Below, one piece after another: positions 24,763 through 31,147 of a stretch of 31,147 nucleotides of DNA; position 1 is the first letter of the stretch; every line of letters starts with the position of its first letter. The position numbers and the translations under genes are program-made. Source of the DNA: a virus; IMG/VR virus record IMGVR_UViG_3300009104_000076, positions 1 through 31,147 of that record; one strand, given 5' to 3'. The notes under the pieces are model-generated. The model was not told the origin of the DNA. It searched no databases and worked only from the letters and a program-made list of their open reading frames with translations.

Positions 24763-25351
24763 ATTCCCTGATGCAAGTTTTATTCATGGCTGTTATATCA
24801 GGGAAGAAATTTGTGATGATTTAATTAATTATTTTGAAACGCATCCTACAAGACATGAATCTGGAAAGATATATGGAACGTGTGCTGAACATCTTGGTAG
24901 TTTAGTAGAAAATGATGAATTAAAGGTGAGCAAAGATATATACTTTTCACCTAAAAATGTTGCAGATGCTATGAGATTAAATAGTTATGTATTTGATTTA
25001 AACAAGTGTATAAGCGAGTATGAATATAAATATAAGAGAGCATACTATATGCAAAGTTATGGAGTATCTGAAAGTATTAACTTACAAAAGTATGAAAAGA
25101 ATGAAGGATTTAAAGCATGGCATTGTGAAAGAGATGGACACGCACAACAATCACGCTGTCTAGCATTTATGACTTACTTAAACACCGTACCAGCTGGGGG
25201 TACGGAATTTTTGTATCAAAAACTTACTGTCCCAGCGATTAAAGGTTTAACCGTGATTTGGCCGTCTGATTGGACTCATACCCATAGGGGAGAGATTTCT
25301 AAACACCATACTAAGTATGTTTTAACAGGATGGTTGAATTACCAATCTTAA
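24728..25351 (+). CDS. 2OG-Fe(II) oxygenase, prolyl-4-hydroxylase-like
   Basis: A 207-residue double-stranded beta-helix dioxygenase. Iron ligands are visible as 'AWHCERDG' (H132, E134, the H-x-E form common in marine phage members) and 'WTHTHRGE' (H184 or H186), with the 2-oxoglutarate side in 'KYVLTGWL'. 'AFMTYLNTVPAGGTEFLYQK' is the typical core. Such enzymes hydroxylate protein, nucleobase or small-molecule substrates; the target here is unknown. AAGGAG lies 7 nt before ATG 24728, inside the end of the proline dehydrogenase gene. Confidence 0.88.
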   Translation: MEERPTDLKLHEFPDASFIHGCYIREEICDDLINYFETHPTRHESGKIYGTCAEHLGSLVENDELKVSKDIYFSPKNVADAMRLNSYVFDLNKCISEYEYKYKRAYYMQSYGVSESINLQKYEKNEGFKAWHCERDGHAQQSRCLAFMTYLNTVPAGGTEFLYQKLTVPAIKGLTVIWPSDWTHTHRGEISKHHTKYVLTGWLNYQS

Positions 25352-25366
25352 AGGAGATGTGTTACA

Positions 25367-25615
25367 ATGGAAGAATGTAATAAAGTGTCAATGAGAGATC
25401 AGTATCTAGAAACTTTTAAAGCAGTTTGTAAAGGTAATCTGGACAAACATAGAATGAATATAGAGACAATGCTTAATAACGGTGTAGGTGTTGCTGAGCA
25501 TGGAGACTTTATGGGCACTATAACAAGTGAAATGGAAAATGTTGCCAAGTGGGATGAAATGCTTACAATGGCGGATAAACATTTTCTAATGGATAATAAC
25601 GTATATAATGGTTAA
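25367..25615 (+). CDS. Small conserved phage protein, unknown function
   Basis: An 82-residue helical protein. The pattern 'IETMLNNGVGVAEHGDFMGT' followed by an acidic/Lys helix recalls a small family seen in marine T4-like phages with 'NPVGVGEHPD' in the same place; no function is known to me. AAAGGAG lies 8 nt upstream. It ends the operon; an imperfect 11-bp hairpin without T tract covers its stop codon (25610-25634). Confidence 0.65.
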   Translation: MEECNKVSMRDQYLETFKAVCKGNLDKHRMNIETMLNNGVGVAEHGDFMGTITSEMENVAKWDEMLTMADKHFLMDNNVYNG

Positions 25616-25720
25616 TCTTTATAAAAGATTAATCAAAAACTAATATTATCCTAACACAAATCTAATTCTTTTTTTATAAGTATTAATGAATAATTAATAA
25701 ATAATAAAAAAGGAGATAAG

Positions 25721-25918
25721 ATGAGATTGACATTTTTAATATTGATAATGAGTATTACAATCGGCTGTGCTAGTGAACGAAGTACAAGAACTGCACAGCA
25801 AATATTAACACCAGATAAATTGAATATGCAGATTCATGTGAACCCCGATATTAGAAATGATATGAGGGATGATACTACAATACAGCAAGTTCGTTTAGGA
25901 TTAGATTGGAATTTATAA
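25721..25918 (+). CDS. Small predicted lipoprotein
   Basis: A 65-residue protein with a hydrophobic signal sequence (RLTFLILIMSITIGCASE) and a lipobox-like 'TIGC' that would lipidate C16; position -3 is Thr, not the preferred Leu, so processing is less certain. The remaining 49 residues are polar. A strong RBS (AAGGAG) precedes it. It ends 1 nt before the PiT-like permease, so the two are probably co-translated and may act together at the cell envelope. Function unknown. Confidence 0.65.
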   Translation: MRLTFLILIMSITIGCASERSTRTAQQILTPDKLNMQIHVNPDIRNDMRDDTTIQQVRLGLDWNL

Positions 25919-25919
25919 T

Positions 25920-26888
25920 ATGGATTTAACATTATGGGCTTTACTTGGTTTTATTTTTGCGGTTTATGCAGTAACAGCAAATGATAGTATTCAAACTTTA
26001 GGAACATATATTTCATCCAATGCCGATATTAAATGGTATTGGATGTTTGGTTATATGGGTACTATTTTTGTTGGTACAATGTTATATGGATTTGGAATTT
26101 ATGATCCAGCATTCGGTAGATTAGAGAAGTTCCCCACAGTAGAAGTTCAATGGTATCATGCCGTAGCACCTATGATACTAGTTGCACTTACTCGCCTAAA
26201 GATTCCTGTATCAACTACCTTTTTAGTTTTATCAGTATTTGCTTCATCCGTAGTAATGGAGAAAATGTTAATTAAAAGTTTTCTCGGTTATGCTGTATCT
26301 TTTGTTTTTGCGTTTGGTTCATGGTATCTTATAAGTAAGTATATCTTGAATGAAGGACAAAAGGGGCAGGATAAACATAACCTCTATTGGAGATATGGCC
26401 AATGGATTACTACTGGATGGTTATGGGCAACATGGTTACAACATGATATGGCGAACATCATGGTATTCCTTCCAAGATATCATCCAGCTGGAAATGGTAG
26501 TTACGAATTACTTGTTATCGGAGTAATGTTAGTTGGACTTGCTTTTATGTTTTGGGAACGTGGTGGAAGGATTCAAGAAATTGTATTATCTAAAACCAAT
26601 ACAAGATATGTTCGATCTGCAACATTGATTGATCTGGTTTATTGTTTCGTATTATATTTCTTTAAAGAATTAAACAATATTCCAATGTCAACAACATTTG
26701 TTTTTATGGGAATGTTAGCAGGAAGGGAAATGGGTATTTGGATGGACATGGGATATGGAAATCTAACATACACAAAACGACATAAGAAAGCAATATTTCC
26801 AATGCTGTACACAGACTTTTTAAGACTAATGCTGGGATTAGCTGTTAGTGTAACTATGGCATACGGAGTTTTTTATCTAAATAATTAA
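25920..26888 (+). CDS. PiT-family phosphate permease-like protein
   Basis: A 322-residue membrane protein with about eight to ten hydrophobic helices. It shows the internal duplication of the PiT/PHO4 family: 'TANDSIQTLGTY' (19-30) and 'LQHDMANIMVFLP' (173-185) correspond to the paired G-x-N-D signature loops, and 'IPVSTTF' (95-101) and 'IPMSTTF' (254-260) to the paired P-x-S-T-T-H loops. PiT proteins import phosphate with cations. It is shorter than cellular members (about 400-500 residues), lacking the long central loop. There is no own RBS; it follows the lipoprotein by one base. Confidence 0.8.
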   Translation: MDLTLWALLGFIFAVYAVTANDSIQTLGTYISSNADIKWYWMFGYMGTIFVGTMLYGFGIYDPAFGRLEKFPTVEVQWYHAVAPMILVALTRLKIPVSTTFLVLSVFASSVVMEKMLIKSFLGYAVSFVFAFGSWYLISKYILNEGQKGQDKHNLYWRYGQWITTGWLWATWLQHDMANIMVFLPRYHPAGNGSYELLVIGVMLVGLAFMFWERGGRIQEIVLSKTNTRYVRSATLIDLVYCFVLYFFKELNNIPMSTTFVFMGMLAGREMGIWMDMGYGNLTYTKRHKKAIFPMLYTDFLRLMLGLAVSVTMAYGVFYLNN

Positions 26889-26907
26889 CTTTTTTTTCAC
26901 CAAGACC

Positions 26908-26936
26908 TTGACATTTGAAATTTAGATGTTATTTAT
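26908..26936 (+). promoter_or_regulatory. Possible promoter before hsp20
   Basis: CCTTGACATT matches the -35 part of the early family exactly, but the -10 region (ATTTAT at 17 nt, TTTATA at 18) is poor. Predicted start is about 25 nt before the Hsp20 ATG. Confidence 0.35.
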
Positions 26937-26969
26937 ATAGTAACACTAATTTTACAAGGAGAAAGAAAG

Positions 26970-27392
26970 ATGACTTTTATGACTAAAAGAAAACCTTATA
27001 CATTTGATTCACTAAGTCCGTTTCCAAATTGGTTAGAATTTGATAGGTGGGATGATTGGTTCAATTCTGGACTTGAACAATATGAACGCCCGTTAAATAA
27101 ATATCGTTGGGATGAAACGGAAGAAGAATATCGAATTGATATGGTTATGCCAGGCATGACTAAAAAGGATATTGATATATCTTTTAAGAATGAAATGCTT
27201 ACTGTTAAATGCAAGAGAGAGGTTTCTGAAAAGGATCAAAAATTCTTTGGTATAAAAACCGAACAATCCTTTAAGAACTTTCCGAGTGGAATAGACTCAA
27301 GTAAAATTTCTGCGGAAATGGGTGATGGTATTTTAACTATTAAACTCCCAAAAAGAGAAGCAGATAAACCGAAGTACATTGACATTAAATAG
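26970..27392 (+). CDS. Small heat-shock protein Hsp20
   Basis: A 140-residue alpha-crystallin-domain chaperone. The domain runs from about residue 45 ('RWDETEEEYRIDMVMPGMTK') to 130, with 'FKNFPSGIDSSKISAEMGDG' followed by ILTIKLPK, the conserved end of the domain, and a C-terminal 'YIDIK' that carries an I-x-I-like oligomerisation motif. Hsp20 genes are frequent in marine T4-like phages and are thought to protect phage or host proteins during infection. AAGGAG lies 9 nt upstream. Confidence 0.92.
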   Translation: MTFMTKRKPYTFDSLSPFPNWLEFDRWDDWFNSGLEQYERPLNKYRWDETEEEYRIDMVMPGMTKKDIDISFKNEMLTVKCKREVSEKDQKFFGIKTEQSFKNFPSGIDSSKISAEMGDGILTIKLPKREADKPKYIDIK

Positions 27393-27400
27393 GAGTTGCT

Positions 27401-27592
27401 ATGGATGAAGAAAGTATTGAACTTGATTTTGATTCAAGTGATTTAAATAACGATTGGGTTGATTTTATATATTATGAAAATGGAGTGAAAGTTACCAGAC
27501 TACATCCATCATGGCATAAAGACCCCAATATTTTTGAAAATCCATTAAAAGGAAGGGCCCGCAAACCTAGTTTTGGGCCTAAAGACCCCTAA
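27401..27592 (+). CDS. Small acidic protein of unknown function
   Basis: A 63-residue protein with an acidic N-terminus (MDEESIELDFDSSDLNNDW) and a basic, Pro-rich C-terminus. GGAG lies 9 nt before the Hsp20-proximal ATG. No family is recognised. The pattern 'ENGVKVTRLHPSWHKDP' is distinctive and could be used in a search. Its stop codon touches the base of a large hairpin. Confidence 0.55.
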   Translation: MDEESIELDFDSSDLNNDWVDFIYYENGVKVTRLHPSWHKDPNIFENPLKGRARKPSFGPKDP

Positions 27593-27663
27593 CCCTATAT
27601 AACTAAAGGAGTTATAGTGAAAATCCCGTAACTCCTTTGTTTATAGGGGTTTATGTTTTTTTT
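27593..27663 (+). terminator. Large hairpin with T tract after the hsp20 unit
   Basis: CCCTATA (27593-27599), AAC (27601-27603) and AAAGGAGTTA (27605-27614) pair with TAACTCCTTT (27629-27638), GTT (27639-27641) and TATAGGG (27642-27648): 20 pairs with two single-base bulges and a 14-base loop. A run of eight T follows at 27656-27663. It is probably a terminator for the hsp20 transcript. The 12-mer ACCCCTAACCCT at 27585-27596 overlaps its base and recurs at 30155. The rest of the gap to 27786 holds the promoter at 27728. Confidence 0.75.
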
Positions 27664-27727
27664 GAAAACTTTTTTGTAAACCCTTTGTTTACAATGCTTT
27701 ACAGACCAACTTTTTTTCATTATTTCC

Positions 27728-27756
27728 TTGACATTATTCCCCTATTTTGATAGGCT
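27728..27756 (+). promoter_or_regulatory. Early-type promoter before the metallopeptidase gene
   Basis: TTGACA, 17 nt ending CTATTTTGA, then TAGGCT, preceded by TTTCC. It is the best member of the promoter family in the window. Predicted start is about 27763, just before the RBS GAGAGGA. Confidence 0.8.
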
Positions 27757-27786
27757 AGAGTTAACAAATTGAGAGGAACTTATTTT

Positions 27787-30129
27787 ATGACTGAAAAAAC
27801 TGTAAAGATTGAATCTAAAGAAAAACTCGCCAAACTCTTAGCGATGGAAGATTTAGACATTCAACATAAGCAAGTTCGTACTGCTATGTTTGATGTTAAA
27901 AACCGTTGCTTAGTCCTGCCCATTTGGAAGGACGTTTCCAATAACCTTTATGATCTATTAGTTGGACATGAAGTTGGACACGCTCTTTTCACTCCTAATA
28001 ATGAAGAAAAACTTAAAGGCTTAATAAAGAAATCTTCTAAACATTGTGTGAATGTTGTTGAAGATGCTCGCATTGAATCTTTAATGAAACGCAAGTATCC
28101 AGGCTTGGTTAAATCTTTCTATAAAGGTTATGGTGAATTAGTTAAGAAAGATTTTTTCGGTTTGAATGAAATGGATTTTGATAAAATTAATTTGTTGGAT
28201 AAACTTAATTTGCATTTTAAAATTCCTTCAGCAGTTGCTGGTTGTTTTGAGTTTAATAAAACTGAACAATCATTTGTTAATCGTATTGAGAAAATTAAGA
28301 AGTTTGAAGAACTTGAAAAGATTTGTGTAGATATTTGTAAGTACATTAAAGAGAATCGTACTGAAGAAGAAGAGCAAGAGTCAAAATATTTTGATAAAGA
28401 CTCTGAAAATTATTCAAATGATAATATTGAATTTGAAGATGAAGAAAATAATGAGTCTGGTGAAGATGCTGATTCTAATGAAGATACTGAGCAGGGTTCA
28501 TCTGATGAAGATAATGAGGAAGATGAATCCGAGGAAAGTGAATCAGAAAAAGAATCTGCTTCTGATGAAGATAATTTAGAAGTTGAATCCGAAAAAAAGG
28601 ATGCGATTGGTACAGCAACTAATAATGCTGACCATGAAGAAGATTTCGTACCCGAAGATTTAAAGTCAAAAACTCTTGAGAATGTTGAAAAAGAATTAGA
28701 AAAAATTACTGATAATAAATCTGATAATGAATATGTTACTTTGCCAAAAACTGTATTGGATAATAATATTAATGATTATAAAGATGCATGGAAACCTTTT
28801 AAGAAGTTTTATGATCTAGAGACATATCGCTCAGTTGCATCTCAAGGTTCTGAAGCAATTCGTAGAAATTATGATTGGTCTTTTGAAACTGAATCAAGGT
28901 TTTTAAATGATAAAGAAATGATCTTTAAATCAGCAAAGGAAACATTGGATAAGATTAAAAAAGAATCTTCTAAGAATGTTGCTCACATGGCTATGGAGTT
29001 TGAAAGAAAGAAGTCTGCTGATGTTTATAAAAGAACTTCATTCTCTAAAACTGGTGTTTTAGATACAAACAAAATGTTCTCTGCTAAATATAATGATGAT
29101 ATATTTAAAAAGAATATTCGCACGCCTGATGGTAAGAATCATGGTCTTTGTATGTTCGTAGATTGGTCTGGTTCAATGGCACCTAACATGGCGGGATGTA
29201 TCAAGCAGTTAATTGAATTGATGTTGTTCTGTAAGAAAGTTAATATCCCATTTGAAGTTTATTCTTTTACGGATGTAAGTGCGGATTCTAATAATAAAGC
29301 ACTTTCTTTCAAATATGGACATGGTGATTTAGTTTGCGATAAGAGAGTTACCTTGAATAATTACTTTTCAAGTCGAATGAGTACTAGAGACTTTAATGAT
29401 GCTCTTTTAAACATGACTGTTATTTCTAATTCCTTTCGAGGCGGATATCAGTACTACCCTATTCCAAGTGAAGATAGACTTGGTTATACACCTCTTAATG
29501 GTTCTATTATTGCTTCTGAGAAAATCATTCGGGAATTTAAATCAAGGAATTCACTTGATAAGGTTCATGGTGTTTGGATAACAGATGGCGAAGGTAATAA
29601 CTGTATTGCAAAAAAGGAACTTAATGAACATGGCATTCTGACAGATAAGGGTGTTAACAATTACTCAAATAATTTATATGTTCAAGATACTATTATGAAA
29701 AAGAATTATCGTGTTACAGGACGAAAATTGACCCCTACTCTTTTTAAGATTCTTAAAGATCGTTTGGGTTGTAATGTAGTAGGATTTTTCTTGGATGGTA
29801 ATTTTGGAAAGAAAAGTGGTATGATGAAATATTGGTATGATGCAATTCAGAGTAATACGCATCAATTTCCAAAAGAACAAAGATACCCAAATCGGATTGA
29901 CCAGAATGCTTGGTTACAAAAATGTAAGAAGGATGGATTCTTAATTAAATCATCTGCTGGTTATGATGAATATTATGTTATCAATAATGCCCCGATAGTA
30001 GATAAGACTGTTGACATTGAAGAAAAAATGACTGCTCGAAGAATGGCCACTCTATTCTCAGCGAAGTCAACTCAATTCAAAAAGTCTAGGGTTATATTGA
30101 GTAAGTTTATTGATCTAATAACCGTTTAA
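27787..30129 (+). CDS. HExxH metallopeptidase with VWA domain (CobT-like partner of AAA+ ATPase)
   Basis: A 780-residue protein. The N-terminal domain has the zinc motif 'HEVGH' (61-65) and the downstream 'NVVEDARIE' (E92-E97 region), giving a likely third zinc ligand. Residues about 190-290 form a very acidic, Asp/Glu/Ser-rich linker. The C-terminal third has a von Willebrand A domain: MIDAS 'VDWSGSM' at 458-464 and later 'GVWITDGEGNN'. VWA proteins with MoxR/CobS-type AAA+ partners act as ATP-driven chaperones or metal-insertion systems, and a CobS-like ATPase follows. I start at ATG 27787 (RBS GAGAGGA, 9 nt before); an in-frame TTG at 27769 overlaps that RBS. Confidence 0.85.
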   Translation: MTEKTVKIESKEKLAKLLAMEDLDIQHKQVRTAMFDVKNRCLVLPIWKDVSNNLYDLLVGHEVGHALFTPNNEEKLKGLIKKSSKHCVNVVEDARIESLMKRKYPGLVKSFYKGYGELVKKDFFGLNEMDFDKINLLDKLNLHFKIPSAVAGCFEFNKTEQSFVNRIEKIKKFEELEKICVDICKYIKENRTEEEEQESKYFDKDSENYSNDNIEFEDEENNESGEDADSNEDTEQGSSDEDNEEDESEESESEKESASDEDNLEVESEKKDAIGTATNNADHEEDFVPEDLKSKTLENVEKELEKITDNKSDNEYVTLPKTVLDNNINDYKDAWKPFKKFYDLETYRSVASQGSEAIRRNYDWSFETESRFLNDKEMIFKSAKETLDKIKKESSKNVAHMAMEFERKKSADVYKRTSFSKTGVLDTNKMFSAKYNDDIFKKNIRTPDGKNHGLCMFVDWSGSMAPNMAGCIKQLIELMLFCKKVNIPFEVYSFTDVSADSNNKALSFKYGHGDLVCDKRVTLNNYFSSRMSTRDFNDALLNMTVISNSFRGGYQYYPIPSEDRLGYTPLNGSIIASEKIIREFKSRNSLDKVHGVWITDGEGNNCIAKKELNEHGILTDKGVNNYSNNLYVQDTIMKKNYRVTGRKLTPTLFKILKDRLGCNVVGFFLDGNFGKKSGMMKYWYDAIQSNTHQFPKEQRYPNRIDQNAWLQKCKKDGFLIKSSAGYDEYYVINNAPIVDKTVDIEEKMTARRMATLFSAKSTQFKKSRVILSKFIDLITV

Positions 30130-30134
30130 TACAA

Positions 30135-30206
30135 GCGATTTTAAGCGGTTTTTAACCCCTAACCCTTACTCTGGTATGGGTTTTTAATAAAAACCGCTTA
30201 AATCGC
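30135..30206 (+). other. Long hairpin after the metallopeptidase gene
   Basis: GCGATTTTAAGCGGTTTTTA (30135-30154) pairs with the 19-base arm 30188-30206 (TAAAAACCGCTTAAATCGC) with one bulged T. The 33-base apical part contains a second short stem, AACCC (30161-30165) with GGGTT (30178-30182), and the 12-mer ACCCCTAACCCT (30155-30166). No good T tract follows on either strand, so simple termination is doubtful; mRNA end protection, processing or a DNA-level role are options. Confidence 0.75.
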
Positions 30207-30255
30207 ATTTCAGTTCGTTTTATAAACCTTTGTAAAATAAGGAGTTACAAACAAG

Positions 30256-30312
30256 ATGAAAACCTCTTTAAAATCAAGGACTTACAGACACAATTATTTT
30301 GCTATAAAGTAA
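30256..30312 (+). CDS. Possible 18-residue basic peptide
   Basis: ATG 30256 opens an 18-codon frame (MKTSLKSRTYRHNYFAIK) ended by TAA, with AAGGAG 11 nt upstream. It lies between the long hairpin and the next promoter. An RBS in an otherwise noncoding gap is the only support besides the basic composition. It could be a leader peptide, a decayed gene end or chance. Confidence 0.25.
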   Translation: MKTSLKSRTYRHNYFAIK

Positions 30313-30321
30313 AGATTTTCC

Positions 30322-30350
30322 TTGACAATTTGAGCATAATTTGATAAGCT
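30322..30350 (+). promoter_or_regulatory. Early-type promoter before the AAA+ ATPase gene
   Basis: TTGACA, 17 nt ending ATAATTTGA, then TAAGCT, preceded by TTTCC. Predicted start is about 30357, ahead of the RBS AGGAG near 30375. It closely matches the promoter at 27728. Confidence 0.78.
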
Positions 30351-30389
30351 GTATAAAGATAAAAATTAATTGATAGGAGCACATATATT

Positions 30390-31147
30390 ATGATTGACAT
30401 GAATAAGAATGAAACTCGCCAAACCTTTAAAGCAGAAATTGATAAACTGTATGGTGATGGCACTTTCACTACTGGACAAGCATATAAGGCTTGTATTTCT
30501 TCTGGCCTGCCTGAAAGTACTTGGTCTGGAATTTATGCTTTGTTGCGTAAACATTGTCGAACTGATGAGCGTGGCGTTTTAACTTTCAAAGACCGCTGTG
30601 GTACTGAAGCAAATGCTAAACCTTCAAAAGAAGTTATTAAGAAAAAGGTTAAGAAAAGTGTTGCTGATGATAGAGCACTTTTAAATGAATCTGTAGTTGC
30701 TCCAACTACTCCTAAAAAAGATTTAACAGTAAAGACTGCTTCAAATACTGTTATTAATCTTATTCCTAAAAAAGACCCCACTTATGTAACGTGGGGGCAT
30801 TTCAAAGATATTAAATCTGTTTTAGAATCTAAAATCTTTTATCCGATTTTTGTAACTGGTTTATCGGGTAATGGTAAAACTTCCATGATAAGAGAAGTTT
30901 GTGCTAAACTGAAACGTGATATGGTTCGGGTAAACATTACTGTTGAAACGGATGAAGATGATTTGCTCGGCGGTTTTCGTTTGGTAAATGGTGAAACAGT
31001 TTGGCAGGATGGCCCGTTGGTTGTTGCTATGAAAACTGGTGCTGTTGCATTGATTGATGAAGTTGATCTTGCATCCCATAAAATCATGTGTCTCCAACCT
31101 ATCATGGAAGGACAACCGATTTATCTGAAAAAGATTAATGAAGTTGT
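30390..31147 (+). CDS. cobS: CobS/MoxR-like AAA+ ATPase, truncated by the window end
   Basis: The first 252 residues of a protein that continues past the window. Residues 1-130 form an N-terminal region with a small helical 'TFTTGQAYKACISSGLPEST' segment and a Lys-rich linker. The AAA+ core has Walker A 'GLSGNGKT' (157-164), 'DEDDLLGGFRLVNGETVW' typical of the MoxR/CobS branch, and Walker B 'VALIDEVDLAS' (D223, E224), then 'LQPIMEGQPI'. Marine T4-like phages often carry such a gene annotated as cobaltochelatase subunit CobS; actual cobalt insertion is unproven. The VWA/metallopeptidase gene just upstream is its likely partner. The symbol is by phage convention. Confidence 0.88.
   Translation, partial: MIDMNKNETRQTFKAEIDKLYGDGTFTTGQAYKACISSGLPESTWSGIYALLRKHCRTDERGVLTFKDRCGTEANAKPSKEVIKKKVKKSVADDRALLNESVVAPTTPKKDLTVKTASNTVINLIPKKDPTYVTWGHFKDIKSVLESKIFYPIFVTGLSGNGKTSMIREVCAKLKRDMVRVNITVETDEDDLLGGFRLVNGETVWQDGPLVVAMKTGAVALIDEVDLASHKIMCLQPIMEGQPIYLKKINEV

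Noticed and set aside
25610-25634. Hairpin over the stop of the small gene at 25367
   Set aside because: 11 pairs but AT-rich with a 3-base loop and no T tract, so not called as a terminator.
25675-25682. TATAAGTA before the lipoprotein gene as a late promoter
   Set aside because: It has one mismatch to the late box in a very AT-rich gap, and the genes behind it look like early metabolic genes.
27585-27596. CCCTAA-type sequence resembling telomeric repeats
   Set aside because: Only a partial double unit occurs at each place, with no tandem array; it is better explained as part of a hairpin.
27617-27631. A five-codon frame (GTG to TAA) behind AAAGGAG in the hairpin loop
   Set aside because: Too short to support; the apparent RBS is one arm of the terminator stem.

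Overview
The window is a contiguous, AT-rich segment of a tailed phage of the T4-like myovirus group. It reads almost entirely on the + strand and keeps the classic T4 order of virion genes: 13-14-15-16-17-18-19-20-(67/68-like)-21-22-23. T4-type recombination and late-transcription genes follow: uvsY, uvsW, 55, 47 and 46. Accessory genes typical of marine T4-like phages (Hsp20, 2OG-Fe(II) oxygenase, CobS-like AAA+ ATPase with a metallopeptidase/VWA partner) and the AT-rich composition suggest a marine phage of an AT-rich bacterium. A SAR11-type or other marine alphaproteobacterial host is plausible but is inferred only.

Layout. 1-2000: tail-fibre or baseplate-associated proteins, ending in a strong terminator. 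2078-9564: a late promoter, two small proteins, then neck (13, 14), tail completion (15), terminase (16, 17), sheath (18) and tube (19). 9593-15115: portal (20), prohead core genes, protease (21), scaffold (22) and major capsid (23), closed by a terminator. 15129-16180: a staphylococcal-nuclease-like protein and a predicted tail-tube-like structural protein. 16225-20425: uvsY, uvsW, two small ORFs, a GT-B glycosyltransferase, dUTPase and the late sigma factor gp55, tightly packed with many 4-bp overlaps. 20485-25615: a zinc-ribbon protein, gp47/gp46 nuclease, an FmdB-like zinc ribbon, a proline dehydrogenase, a 2OG oxygenase and a small conserved protein. 25721-26888: a lipoprotein and a PiT-like phosphate permease. 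26970-27592: Hsp20 and a small protein. 27787-31147: a HExxH metallopeptidase/VWA protein and a CobS/MoxR-like AAA+ ATPase that runs off the window.

Regulation. Two promoter classes are visible. T4-late-like TATAAATA boxes precede the small membrane protein, the tube gene and the tail-tube-like gene. A second family (TTCCTT[G/A]CA, 17 nt, TA[G/A]RCT or similar) precedes uvsY, the 47/46 block, the metallopeptidase, the AAA+ ATPase and the region after the nuclease gene. It is probably read by host sigma-70 RNA polymerase early in infection.

Most notable points: the metallopeptidase-VWA/AAA+ pair, whose first gene is bracketed by two large hairpins sharing a 12-base motif; the proline dehydrogenase and PiT-like permease as auxiliary metabolic genes; the extended promoter family; and an apparently leaderless uvsY. 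No tRNA, CRISPR array, insertion sequence or integrase was seen. No gene-free stretch exceeds 300 bases; the longest are 27593-27786 and 30130-30389, both described below.
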